DNA of 46,741 nt from Alphaproteobacteria bacterium (lineage in GTDB: Bacteria > Pseudomonadota > Alphaproteobacteria > UBA828). This document shows, piece by piece, positions 27,302-35,266 of the stretch. The stretch spans positions 1-46,741 of the forward strand of contig JAJEEP010000082.1 of assembly GCA_022820945.1 (NCBI GenBank), written 5' to 3'. The notes under the pieces are model-generated. The model saw only the letters and a program-made list of their open reading frames with translations, had not been told where the DNA came from and ran no database searches. The position numbers and the translations under genes were made by a program. The number at the start of each line of letters is the position of its first letter. The first letter of the stretch is position 1.

Positions 27302-27909
27302 GACTCCTCCTCGTCCCGGATCACCGTCAGGGTCTTGCCCCCGTACCGCCACGAGTCCGGACCGCTCACGGACTTCCACCTCTTACCCAGGTCACGGAGC
27401 ACGATCAACGCCGCGGCGGACAACGTGGTCGGCGCGCCCCTAAACTCGATCTGCTGATCGTCGACGACCTTGCACTTCACGTTCTCGTCCCACACCGACT
27501 CGAGTTCGGTCCCCGGACCGACCCCTATCATGCTGAATTTGAAGCGGTCCCTCCGGCGCCGCGAGACCTCGAGACTGGCGCGATCATCGGCGGCGTTCTG
27601 CTCGTCGACGACGTCGCTCTGGGGGGTGACGTCCTTGGCCCCGAACCCCTCGAGGATCGCGATCGGTTGATCGGGTGAGATCCGAAAGAACTCTCGCGAC
27701 CGTCTTACTCGTCGATCCGCGAATGCCTTGAAGAGAGTGGCCTCGGCCGAGTCGGCGTCCTCGAACTCCCACGCGGCGACGCACTCGAACGGGACCGGAA
27801 TCCCGGTGGTGTCAAGGTTGCGTAACCGCTGCTCGATGGTCTGACTGGTCTTGCCGATCTTCACGAGCCCCGGCATCTCCGGGTTGGTTATGACGTACAC
27901 GATGCCCAT
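27298..27909 (-). CDS. GIY-YIG/T5orf172 domain protein with DUF4357-like C-terminus
   Basis: A 203-residue protein. The N-terminus MGIVYVITNPEMPGLVKIGK is the T5orf172 variant of the GIY-YIG fold (PF10544), continuing TIEQRLRNLDTTGIP and an Arg-rich region RRVRRSREFFRIS. A charged linker (about 100-130) leads to a C-terminal segment FRGAPTTLSAAALIVL with GGKTLTVIRDEEES at the end, matching the DUF4357 pattern (TTLSxAA, then GxxLxxIR). Such proteins are seen with phage, mobile elements and restriction systems, and the domain may be a nuclease or DNA-binding part. The start has a clean AGGAG 7 nt upstream. It heads a three-gene row with the small membrane peptide and the 86-residue protein. Confidence 0.85.
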   Translation of the reverse strand: MGIVYVITNPEMPGLVKIGKTSQTIEQRLRNLDTTGIPVPFECVAAWEFEDADSAEATLFKAFADRRVRRSREFFRISPDQPIAILEGFGAKDVTPQSDVVDEQNAADDRASLEVSRRRRDRFKFSMIGVGPGTELESVWDENVKCKVVDDQQIEFRGAPTTLSAAALIVLRDLGKRWKSVSGPDSWRYGGKTLTVIRDEEES

Positions 27910-28003
27910 GAACCGCTCCTCCCGTTGCCTCCGTCACGGCCCTGGTGTCGGGCCGTTGCAGACAACACGCACAGGATGCGGATGACCCCGCCTATTCACC
28001 TAA

Positions 28004-28024
28004 GTGCCGGGAGCTACCCGGCAC
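28004..28024. other. Perfect hairpin-forming inverted repeat
   Basis: GTGCCGGG-AGCTA-CCCGGCAC, an 8-bp perfect stem with a 5-nt loop, lies in the gap between the divergent GIY-YIG gene and the small plus-strand genes. No T-run follows. It may be an operator for one of the divergent units or a structured leader element. Confidence 0.45.
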
Positions 28025-28118
28025 CGGGCTAGAGGCTGTTCTATTCAGCGGGCGACCCGACTCAGCGGGTGCCTGTGGTGTTATCTGCGGGGATGAGCGT
28101 AGGGGCGGGGACGGCGGG

Positions 28119-28152
28119 GGGTCAAGGGCGGTTCTTGACCCGCAACACGGGT
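28119..28152 (+). promoter_or_regulatory. Two overlapping, mutually exclusive inverted repeats before the 90-residue gene
   Basis: GGGTCAAG-ggcggtt-CTTGACCC (28119-28141) shares its right arm with ACCCG-caaca-CGGGT (28138-28152), ending 18 bp before the ATG at 28171. Only one stem can form at a time in RNA; as DNA it could be an operator. No function is proven. Confidence 0.4.
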
Positions 28153-28170
28153 CGCGATAGGGGAAGGGCC

Positions 28171-28443
28171 ATGCCTCTGACCCGACGAGAGATGCTGGGC
28201 ACAACGGCACTTGTGACTGCCATAGCCGTCACCGACATGCTCGGACCGAACGGTTCATGGGGGCCGCTCGTATGGCCCGATGACGACCCACCACCGGTGC
28301 GCCTGAGTGCAGACTTCAAAGCTTCGATCGGCGGCAACGTCATCGAACTCCGAGGCGACGCGGGCGTCACGGCGAAGGCGCGGGCATCGGTCACCGTCAT
28401 CCCGGCGACCTCAAACCGACAAAACCCCAAGATCGCGGCGTGA
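28171..28443 (+). CDS. Hypothetical small exported protein with Tat-like leader
   Basis: A 90-residue protein. The N-terminus MPLTRREMLGTTALVTAIAV has a twin-arginine followed by a hydrophobic stretch, like a Tat signal or single anchor. The rest (about 60 residues) has no family I recognise, with a proline-rich patch DDDPPPVRLS and a beta-like C-terminal half. The start is supported by a G/A-rich GGGGAAGGG just upstream and inverted repeats before it. The next gene overlaps its stop as GTGA, so the two are a small operon. Function unknown. Confidence 0.5.
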   Translation: MPLTRREMLGTTALVTAIAVTDMLGPNGSWGPLVWPDDDPPPVRLSADFKASIGGNVIELRGDAGVTAKARASVTVIPATSNRQNPKIAA

Positions 28444-28685
28444 CCGACAAGAGAACCACCGCCGAGCGCCTAAATGACCTTGAGGAGCGTATGGGACGCC
28501 TCGAGGGCAGAATGATCGCACTTTCGAACAGCGTGGAGCGGCTGCGGAAGGACCTGGACGGCCACTTCGACCGGCTGATCAAACTCCTCGAAGAAAGACT
28601 CCCGGAGAACCCGAACCGGATCAAGGAGGGCGAACCGATGGACATCAGGGAGCTTGGAATCGGCGTAGCGGACGAAAGCGACTGA
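28440..28685 (+). CDS. Hypothetical small coiled-coil protein
   Basis: An 81-residue charged protein starting at GTG 28440 within the stop of the preceding gene. Residues 8-55 have heptad spacing (LNDLEERMGRLEGRMIALSN, then VERLRKDLDGHFDRLIKLL), a clear coiled-coil pattern, followed by a short acidic tail. It resembles many small uncharacterised phage and plasmid proteins. It probably oligomerises; nothing more can be said. Confidence 0.5.
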   Translation: MTDKRTTAERLNDLEERMGRLEGRMIALSNSVERLRKDLDGHFDRLIKLLEERLPENPNRIKEGEPMDIRELGIGVADESD

Positions 28686-28928
28686 CCATCGATTTCGAGC
28701 TGCCGTTCCGCCAGTATATAAGCTCCCTAAGTAGGTGGAGCAGAGGGGAGTCGATAATATAGGTTAACATGTTGTTTTTGCGTTCTTTTCGTTGTTACCA
28801 TATGTTTATCCCCACATGCTTCCCACCATAACCAACTGGAACACAACGGAGTTCTCGGGCGGAACCGAGACTGCACCACAGAGGCGGTCTCTTCATTCGC
28901 GTGCGAAGGCAACAGACCGTGTCCCCGC

Positions 28929-29936
28929 TCATTCCGAAGCCCCGGCCAGCAGATTGACGATCAATCGGATCATGAGGTCCTTGCCGGCCGGTGCGCTTTC
29001 GGCGACCAGCAGAGTCAGTGCCGTCAACGCCTGCGGATTGAGCCCGTGTTCGATCGCCTCCTGCTTCAGGTAGAGCAGGAATAGCAGCGACCCGATGCGC
29101 TTGTTGCCGTCGGTGAAGGGATGGTCCTTGACCACGAAATACAGCAGGTGCGCCGCCTTCTCCTCGCGGCTGCGGTAGAGGGGCTCGCCGAACATGGTCT
29201 GCTCGATATTGCCCAGGATGCCGGCCAGCGCATCGCCGCGTGGACTGCCGAACAGAGGCGAGGCCTGCTCGCGCGCCATCAGCTCGCGCCGGAACTCCGC
29301 GATCGCGCTGACGGCCCGGTCGTGATCGAGCACGCCCGACGACGGCCCCGTGCCCGGCGGTTCCGGCAGCCGGTCCTCGTCGTATTCCAGCAGCAGGCGC
29401 CATGTATCGGCATAGCCCGCGATCAGGTCCAGCACCGCCTGTCCGGTATCGTCCACCAGGGCCTGGTTGCTGAGCGTCCGCGCCAGCAGGTCGAGGGTCT
29501 CCCGCGCTTCCCGCAGGCCGCGCTCGGCCAGCCGGCGCTCGTTGACGGTGAAGCCTTGCACCAGATGACCGTGCAGAGTGCGCGTGGCCCATTGGCGGAA
29601 CCGCACGCCGCGCTTGGTGTTGACGCGGTAGCCGACCGAGATGATGGCGTCCAGATTGTAGTGCTTCAGCCGGCGCCGGACCTTGCGCCTGCCTTCGGTC
29701 TGAACTACCGAGAAATCCTCGGAAGTTGCTCTCTCCTCCAGCTCGCCACTCGAATAGACGTTCCTCAGATGGAGGCCGACATTATCGGCCGTGCTGTCGA
29801 ACACTTCCGCCATCTGCCGCTGGGTCAGCCAGACCGTTTCCCGGTCGAGACGCACATCGACCCGCACCTCGCCGCCAGCGTCCTCGTACACGGCGACCTC
29901 GCCGCCGACTGCGCTCTCCGGCGTTTCGTCGTTCAT
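28929..29936 (-). CDS. RhuM-like/Fic-Doc fusion protein
   Basis: A 335-residue protein. The N-terminal half is the RhuM (virulence protein) family: VRLDRETVWLTQRQMAEVF with a helix-turn-helix-like start, LHLRNVYSSGELEE, then LKHYNLDAIISVGYRVNT and FRQWATRTLHGHLVQGFTVN. The C-terminal half is a Fic/Doc domain with the active-site loop HPFTDGNKRIG, histidine at about residue 272. The GNKR form is that of Doc-type enzymes that phosphorylate or AMPylate targets. Such fusions are common in mobile islands and are thought to act as toxins or modifiers of host proteins. A good GGAGCGGGGAACGGG leads to the ATG. The HU gene lies 84 bp upstream on the same strand. The target is unknown. Confidence 0.92.
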   Translation of the reverse strand: MNDETPESAVGGEVAVYEDAGGEVRVDVRLDRETVWLTQRQMAEVFDSTADNVGLHLRNVYSSGELEERATSEDFSVVQTEGRRKVRRRLKHYNLDAIISVGYRVNTKRGVRFRQWATRTLHGHLVQGFTVNERRLAERGLREARETLDLLARTLSNQALVDDTGQAVLDLIAGYADTWRLLLEYDEDRLPEPPGTGPSSGVLDHDRAVSAIAEFRRELMAREQASPLFGSPRGDALAGILGNIEQTMFGEPLYRSREEKAAHLLYFVVKDHPFTDGNKRIGSLLFLLYLKQEAIEHGLNPQALTALTLLVAESAPAGKDLMIRLIVNLLAGASE

Positions 29937-30020
29937 CCCGTTCCCCGCTCCATCGACCGCCGGCGATTCCGTCGCATTCCGGCGCGATCCACAATCAACG
30001 CGCCCGCCATCCGCCCGCGG

Positions 30021-30293
30021 TCAGTTCAGCGAGTCCTTCAGCGGCTTGCCGGCCTTGAACGACACGCCGGCCGACGGGCCGATGGCGATGCGTTCGCCGG
30101 TGCGCGGGTTCCTGCCTTCGCGGGCCGGCCGATCCTTCCTGGTGAACCTGCCAAAGCCGACGATGGAAACGTCCTCGCCCCGCGCCAGGGCCTCCGCGAT
30201 GGCGTCGAACACGCTACGAACAGCGGCCTGTGCCGCCTGTTTCGTGATACCCGCCTCGCCGGCCACGCGCTCGACGATCTCTGCCTTCTTCAC
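30021..30293 (-). CDS. HU-family DNA-binding protein
   Basis: A 90-residue HU/IHF-like protein, full length. The dimerisation helices (KAEIVERVAGEAGITKQAAQ) are followed by the DNA-binding arm GFGRFTRKDRPAREGRNPRT and the C-terminal FKAGKPLKDSLN. The start is GTG with AGGAG 9 nt upstream. It bends and compacts DNA. It is one of two HU-type sequences in the island; the other, at 41384, is decayed. It lies upstream of the RhuM-Fic gene on the same strand and may share its transcript. The asparagine-rich end differs slightly from chromosomal HU, which would fit an accessory paralogue, but this is inference. Confidence 0.93.
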   Translation of the reverse strand: MKKAEIVERVAGEAGITKQAAQAAVRSVFDAIAEALARGEDVSIVGFGRFTRKDRPAREGRNPRTGERIAIGPSAGVSFKAGKPLKDSLN

Positions 30294-31002
30294 TCTCTCG
30301 CTCTCCTGTTCTTGCGGATGATATCAGGCATGACCCGTGGGCCGCTGCCGCCCTGTTGCGCCGTGATCGGGTCGCCAGAGACGCCGATCGATCCGGCGCC
30401 CGATCCCTAATCCTACCTGTCCACCGGGTCAATCTCAGGCTCGTTCCCGAGCGCCCTTCGCCGTCGAGAGGGGAGTGTCGGCCGGAAGCGGGGCGGCGGT
30501 CGGGCGTCCGGGGGAGGGCGTCCGGGCCGCTGTTTTCCCTCATCGGCACGAAGGAGACGGCACCATGACGGCAGCCATGGCGATGCCCGGCAACACGGCG
30601 GAGACATTCCTGGTTCATTTCTTCGGCAGGTTGCGATCCCATCTCGAAGGTCGCACATGCCCTAATTTCGTCAGAAACGGCCACTCGGGGCTGCGCGGGT
30701 CTCGCAAACCCGCAAAATTTCTTGCTTATTCCATTTGTCCGACGAAACGTGCGCGGCGTCTGTCATCGTGCCGCAACCGGATCGATTCAATCCCCAGACA
30801 ACGACAGGCCTTCCATATCCTCGTCAGCGACTTTCCTTGCTCCCCTAGGACACGCCTCGGCCCTGCCCGCACGGCGCACGACCGGCCTTCGGTCGACCGC
30901 CGTTCTTGACGCCTTCGATTGACAGTGCCATATTTCGAACATCAGAGCATTACGCTCCGGGGTCGGCCAAGCCGGCCGGCATAGGGCTCGGGCAACCGGG
31001 CC
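30294..31002. other. Gap of about 700 bp between the HU and DUF3800 genes, with one doubtful reading frame
   Basis: No recognised gene. A plus-strand frame at 30565-30909 (114 codons) has a textbook AAGGAG 8 nt before its ATG and a plausible first part (MTAAMAMPGNTAETFLVHFF), but the remainder is Arg/Pro-rich and matches nothing I know. It looks like the 5' end of an old gene that ran into foreign sequence. The right end of the gap carries the hairpin at 30980-31007. Confidence 0.4.
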
Positions 31003-31007
31003 CTATG
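30980..31007. terminator. Strong GCAA-tetraloop hairpin at the end of the DUF3800 gene
   Basis: CATAGGGCTCGG-GCAA-CCGGGCCCTATG forms a 12-bp stem with one G-T wobble, closed by a GCAA loop as read on the plus strand. It overlaps the stop codon of the DUF3800 gene. TTTGTT follows on the plus strand, but no T-run on the minus strand, so its efficiency as a minus-strand terminator is uncertain. It may alternatively protect the 3' end of that mRNA. Confidence 0.55.
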
Positions 31008-31842
31008 TTTGTTCGTGGCCTTCCAAGCCGTCAAAGCAACTGTACTTGATCCCAAGCAGCGGCCGATCCTCGGATGACAGGACCGCGTCGATCAGGCGAC
31101 CGGCCCTCATCAAGGCAAGGTACGGCTTGTAGCCTGCATCGTACCCAGCCTTCGCCATAGGGTAGAGATAAAGATCGGCAATCTGGAGCATGGGCGTTTT
31201 CTTCGTGCGGCCTTTCGGCTCCCCAAGCACCAACTCCCTGAACTCACCAGCTTCTAGGCCACGATAGGGGGCTGCATTGTCGCCATCGAACGGCATGCCT
31301 TCCGCCTTGAGCCCCTTCATGAAAGCAACAATGTCTCGATCCTCTTGCTTGCCCGATCTTTCGAAGAACACTCGGAGCCGTCGTCCCTTCGAGCGGGCAT
31401 ACTTGGCCGATCGCTCGATCAGAATCGAGAACGCCGTCTTGTCCATGCGCCAGGGACGACCTCCATACCGTTCGGCATAGCGCGCCACGTACCCGGGACG
31501 ATGGATAATGGCTGCGATTCCCATCACCGGAAGACTGACTAGAAACTCCTCGAGCTCAGGCAAGAATTCCACCGCCCGCTCGGGATTCTTCAGCCATGAG
31601 AAATGGCCCCGACCGCCGCGAATTTCGTATGAGTGCAATGGATAAGTGATTCCCCACGCGTTACAGAATTCTCGATGGGCATCCCAAACCCGGTGCAAAT
31701 CTTCCCTGTCGATTAGCACACCGCCCAAGCCGAAGCAGTCCATACCATCATGCCTTTCCTCCGCTGGAACGTGATCTGGCTGACGACTCCCCGTATCATC
31801 GACAAACAAGTGGACTTCTTGACCCTTACGGGTTCCGTTCAT
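31003..31842 (-). CDS. DUF3800 family protein (putative RNase H-fold nuclease)
   Basis: A 279-residue protein of the DUF3800 family. The N-terminal motif VHLFVDDTGSRQ carries the paired aspartates of a likely metal site. Further conserved elements are the LHSYEIRGG histidine/glutamate, RVFFERSGKQED, and MLQIADLYLYPMAKAG near the C-terminus, where an aspartate again sits in a helix start. The fold is predicted to be RNase H-like, and family members are frequent in phage-defence islands and near restriction systems, though activity is unproven. AAAGGGAC lies just before the ATG. It follows the nurA-herA operon on the same strand after 191 bp and could be its last gene or an independent unit. 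A strong hairpin lies at its 3' end. Confidence 0.8.
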   Translation of the reverse strand: MNGTRKGQEVHLFVDDTGSRQPDHVPAEERHDGMDCFGLGGVLIDREDLHRVWDAHREFCNAWGITYPLHSYEIRGGRGHFSWLKNPERAVEFLPELEEFLVSLPVMGIAAIIHRPGYVARYAERYGGRPWRMDKTAFSILIERSAKYARSKGRRLRVFFERSGKQEDRDIVAFMKGLKAEGMPFDGDNAAPYRGLEAGEFRELVLGEPKGRTKKTPMLQIADLYLYPMAKAGYDAGYKPYLALMRAGRLIDAVLSSEDRPLLGIKYSCFDGLEGHEQT

Positions 31843-32033
31843 GTCCCTTTCGGTCCCTCATTATGACGCAGCCAGGACCCACATTCACGGCATCCTAGAG
31901 CGAGTTCGAATTACTACCCGCTCCTGACGGGAGACGGTCTCTTGTATCGGCGCAGACATTCTGTCCCACAAAGTGCGTGATACCGCAAATCGAAACCGAT
32001 GCGGTCGGCACCATCCCTACTGACTTACTTCGG

Positions 32034-33554
32034 TCAATTTTCGGGTGTCGCATCAAGTGCGTCTGCACCAGATTCGTCGACGGTGTGTCCTTCGGACATC
32101 TGTTTCAGTATTGCCTCTATCAAATCGAGCGCGGAGTCGGGAGGCAGGCTATGCACGATCGTGCCGAATGCCGATTGCACGGCCGCACGGGAGCCAGACG
32201 GTACCGTGTTGAACGCCGGCGCGGAGCCGGTGTCGAGTGCACCGAGCTCGCTTTCATAATGGGCGACTGTTTGCAGAGCAGTCTCAGGTCTTTCCCCTCG
32301 GACTTGCTCCAGAATTTGCCGGATTGCAGGAACCCGCTCCCGCTCACCTTCGATAAGAGCATCTGCATCCGCAGGGCGGAGATAGCCAGAACGGGCGAGT
32401 TCGTAGGCGGCCTTCAGCCTGTGGATGCCAGCGTCGACATTTCGCAGCTTGTTGCGTTGAGATGAGGCTTGGCGACAGCGTGAACTAATTTCCTGCGCGA
32501 TGGCGCCGATGTGATTCTCAAGGTTACGCATGTGGGGCCCGGCCTCAAAATAGTCGCGCCGGCCATTGGGAACGATGCGTCTATCCAAGATGTGGATTTC
32601 GCCGACGCACCAGCCGTTGAACCTCGGCTCCTGGAAGAGGTGCTCAAAAATACGGTCCGTACCGATCTGCATGTTTCCAACCCGTGCTCGAAGACCCCGT
32701 ATCCCTAGCCGTCGAGGAATGGAGCCGGAGTAGGGTGTGTGCGCGAGCCAGAGTATCGCCGCTGGATCCTCGCCATCGATGCGGGGAATAACGCGGGTTT
32801 CAATAGTCTCGAAAGAGGCATGAAAATCATCTGTCAGCGGAATGGCGTCCCGGAACGGTCGCTCGACCCGCTGTCGGTCGTCGTTGATACGGATGTCCAA
32901 AACCAAATGATCGGTATATCCCTCTAGGAGCTTGCCCAGCTCCGTCGAGAGCGGGAAGCTCGCCGCCAACGGCACCGGACAGACTTCTCCAAGATAGCTG
33001 CGGACCCTCTCTTCGTTGAGGAGCGTCGAGGCCGCATGGCGGTTGATCCGGTCAATGGTGACCTGGAAGAAGCGTTCCGGCCATTCGCCGCACGCGACCT
33101 GGGATGTTGTCGCGGACTCCCGGATTGCGGTTTCGGCGTCAACGAGCGCAAGGTCCAGCTCCCGCAGTGCACGCGCGTTCCAGGAAACGCGCGTGGGAGG
33201 AGAGTCCCCGCAGGTGCGAGTGGTGAAATGCAGCTCTTCAGCAAATGCGAGTCCGGACAGCCTTCCGATGCCGCGGAAGCCGCGATCGATCGACCGATCC
33301 TTGGAGCTGCGCCCAACATCGATCAACCGGCGAACGGCTTCGCCAGACGACAGGCCTGTACCGTCATCCAGAATGGTTATTCGGGAGTTCAGCGGATCGA
33401 TCGTGATCCTCACGCAACCCGCGCTTGAGCCCTGAGCCGCGATCGCATCTGCCGCGTTCTGCACATACTCCCGGTACAGAACAAGCGGGTTGTCATACAT
33501 GCCCGCGGTGACGAGACGAAGCAACTCACCGCCGAGAACGGGGGGGTCGGCCAT
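32034..33554 (-). CDS. GHKL/Hsp90-MutL-type ATPase, paralogue A of the operon
   Basis: A 506-residue ATPase. The GHKL fold starts at once: YREYVQNAADAI with catalytic E29 and Mg-binding N33, the ADP-lid motifs DDGTGL at 63-68 and GFRGIG at 92-97. A middle domain of S5-fold type follows, with GLRARVGNMQIG and WCVGEIHILDRRIVPNGRRD near 320-340, then helices and an acidic disordered tail. Such ATPases dimerise by N-terminal domain closure on ATP binding (MutL, MORC, Hsp90). It is a clear paralogue of the 35267-36835 protein but lacks that protein's long coiled coil. Its ATG overlaps the stop of the radical SAM gene by one base (TGATG), so the two are translationally coupled. It is the fifth gene of the operon. 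Confidence 0.88.
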   Translation of the reverse strand: MADPPVLGGELLRLVTAGMYDNPLVLYREYVQNAADAIAAQGSSAGCVRITIDPLNSRITILDDGTGLSSGEAVRRLIDVGRSSKDRSIDRGFRGIGRLSGLAFAEELHFTTRTCGDSPPTRVSWNARALRELDLALVDAETAIRESATTSQVACGEWPERFFQVTIDRINRHAASTLLNEERVRSYLGEVCPVPLAASFPLSTELGKLLEGYTDHLVLDIRINDDRQRVERPFRDAIPLTDDFHASFETIETRVIPRIDGEDPAAILWLAHTPYSGSIPRRLGIRGLRARVGNMQIGTDRIFEHLFQEPRFNGWCVGEIHILDRRIVPNGRRDYFEAGPHMRNLENHIGAIAQEISSRCRQASSQRNKLRNVDAGIHRLKAAYELARSGYLRPADADALIEGERERVPAIRQILEQVRGERPETALQTVAHYESELGALDTGSAPAFNTVPSGSRAAVQSAFGTIVHSLPPDSALDLIEAILKQMSEGHTVDESGADALDATPEN

Positions 33555-35194
33555 CAGGTAGCACCGGCGCTGAGGTGCTGCGCCGACATCCCATCGATAG
33601 ACAGTTCGTCAATAGCCTCAAACAGCCCCGCGTCTTCAACGGCGACATCGGATTCCGGAAGCAACTCGTCGGGGGTGAGCTCCGGGAACACCTGAGCAAT
33701 GTCGGTGACCTTGGCAGCCTTCGTATCAATGGCGTGAAAGCGAGCGAGCTCACGGATGGAAGGGTTCACGGACTTGTCGGAAACAAGCGCAAGGTACGCC
33801 TCACGGCGAGGACTCTCGAGCAGGATGTCACTCAGTCGAGCAATGAGCTCGGTTCGCTCCCCAGGCGCAAGACGCCGGTGCAGCGCCTGGTAGTCGTCAA
33901 GCATTGGCCGGCCCTCGCCGTGCTCGAAGAAGTCGCGTTGAAAGATGAAGGCGTGGGGAAGAGTCAGCAGGCGCTCGAACTCTTCGAAGCTGTTGCCGAA
34001 CGCCCTGTGGAAGAACTCGTCGCTTCCGGAAACGACGCCGTGGGTCGCCTGAAGCATGATCTGGAACGACCTGAGGTAGTAGCGGGTCCAGTGTTTGCCC
34101 ACGTGAGAGCGATCTTTCATGGTGACCGGGAGATATCGCATCGGAAACGACCAGATACGAACGCCAAGGCGCGCGTTCAGCTCGATGTTGATGCTCATGC
34201 GCTGATACAGGTCGCCCGGCGTGTCCATGAAGTTGTAAAGCATGTAGTTGGAAAGCGACCTCAGGCCGTAGTCGGCAGCCATTTCTACCGATCGCTCATA
34301 GACACCGCGCATACCCACATGGTCGAAAGCAATGCGCAGGGGATCAATGCAGACCTTGGCCATCTCGCGCAGATACATCGGGGTCTTCGCAAGGATCCGT
34401 GCATCGACCCCCTGGTTGAAATCGACGCGCCGCTTGATTGCAGGAGCTCCTTCCCGTTGAAACATCGCGCCGCGCTCAAAGCCAAGGTCTTGGATTTCGG
34501 CGATTACCTCCTGGTACCGACTACTGGCCGCGACGTTGTTGTCCATGAGTATGAGGTCCTTCTTGGGACCAAATTGCTCGTCGATGCCGGCAACAAGATT
34601 GGTGATGGGAGGCATCTCGCGCTGACCTCCTTCGAGTTTCGGGACGCCGCAGAATGCGCATTTGCGCACACAGCCGCGGGATGCGTAGCCGAAATAGGCA
34701 TCGTGGACCGGATAGCGGTACGCAACGTCTTCAAGAATGTCGTAGGCGGGAACAAGCTCCTCGATGGGCGTGCCGAGAATGTCCTGCGCACCGAAGTCGC
34801 CCTCTTCCGCTGACAACTGAAGGGAATGAGCAGGCGCTTGGTCGAGGAGCCCCCTGATAAACCGCACCCCCGCCCAGCGGGGTTCGCGGATGAAGTCGTC
34901 GAACATGAGGGACGCAGCGATCCCGCCCACAAAGACGCGCTCCGCCTGTCCGCGGGCTGCGCGCAACGCGAAATCGATAGCCGCTGCCGTTCGCCGCCAT
35001 TCGAAACTGAACAGCGTCGTCACGTACACGCGGTCCCAAACCCGCTCGAGGGCTGCAGGCGTGTCTCCCTTGACGAACAAGACGTCATCGCCGCAGCCGA
35101 GAGGGCCGTGATAAGCCGCGATTTTCATCAGGCCGAGCGGTGGATACTTGTTCCGGTAGCCGGGTTCAATGAGAAGGATGTTCTTCTTGGGCAT
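33554..35194 (-). CDS. Radical SAM enzyme with B12-binding-like N-terminal domain
   Basis: A 546-residue protein. Residues 1-150 have the Rossmann-like start NILLIEPGYRNKYPPLGLMK and VFVGGIAASL, as in cobalamin-binding radical SAM (MiaB/BchE-like) proteins, but no DxHxxG motif is visible, so B12 binding is doubtful. The radical SAM motif is CVRKCAFC (C175, C179, C182), followed by DLILMDNN and FNQGVDARILAKTP, both typical of the SAM barrel. The C-terminal 200 residues are helical and unique. It cleaves SAM to make a 5'-deoxyadenosyl radical; the substrate is unknown. ATG 35194 is preferred to GTG 35236 because the conserved strand begins four residues in. It lies between the two GHKL genes. 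Confidence 0.87.
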   Translation of the reverse strand: MPKKNILLIEPGYRNKYPPLGLMKIAAYHGPLGCGDDVLFVKGDTPAALERVWDRVYVTTLFSFEWRRTAAAIDFALRAARGQAERVFVGGIAASLMFDDFIREPRWAGVRFIRGLLDQAPAHSLQLSAEEGDFGAQDILGTPIEELVPAYDILEDVAYRYPVHDAYFGYASRGCVRKCAFCGVPKLEGGQREMPPITNLVAGIDEQFGPKKDLILMDNNVAASSRYQEVIAEIQDLGFERGAMFQREGAPAIKRRVDFNQGVDARILAKTPMYLREMAKVCIDPLRIAFDHVGMRGVYERSVEMAADYGLRSLSNYMLYNFMDTPGDLYQRMSINIELNARLGVRIWSFPMRYLPVTMKDRSHVGKHWTRYYLRSFQIMLQATHGVVSGSDEFFHRAFGNSFEEFERLLTLPHAFIFQRDFFEHGEGRPMLDDYQALHRRLAPGERTELIARLSDILLESPRREAYLALVSDKSVNPSIRELARFHAIDTKAAKVTDIAQVFPELTPDELLPESDVAVEDAGLFEAIDELSIDGMSAQHLSAGAT

Positions 35195-35266
35195 GACGAA
35201 CCTACCCGCCCCGTAACGCGGTTCTGCGGAAGGCACCCATGCCGGATGTCAGTGCGGTAGCCATTG

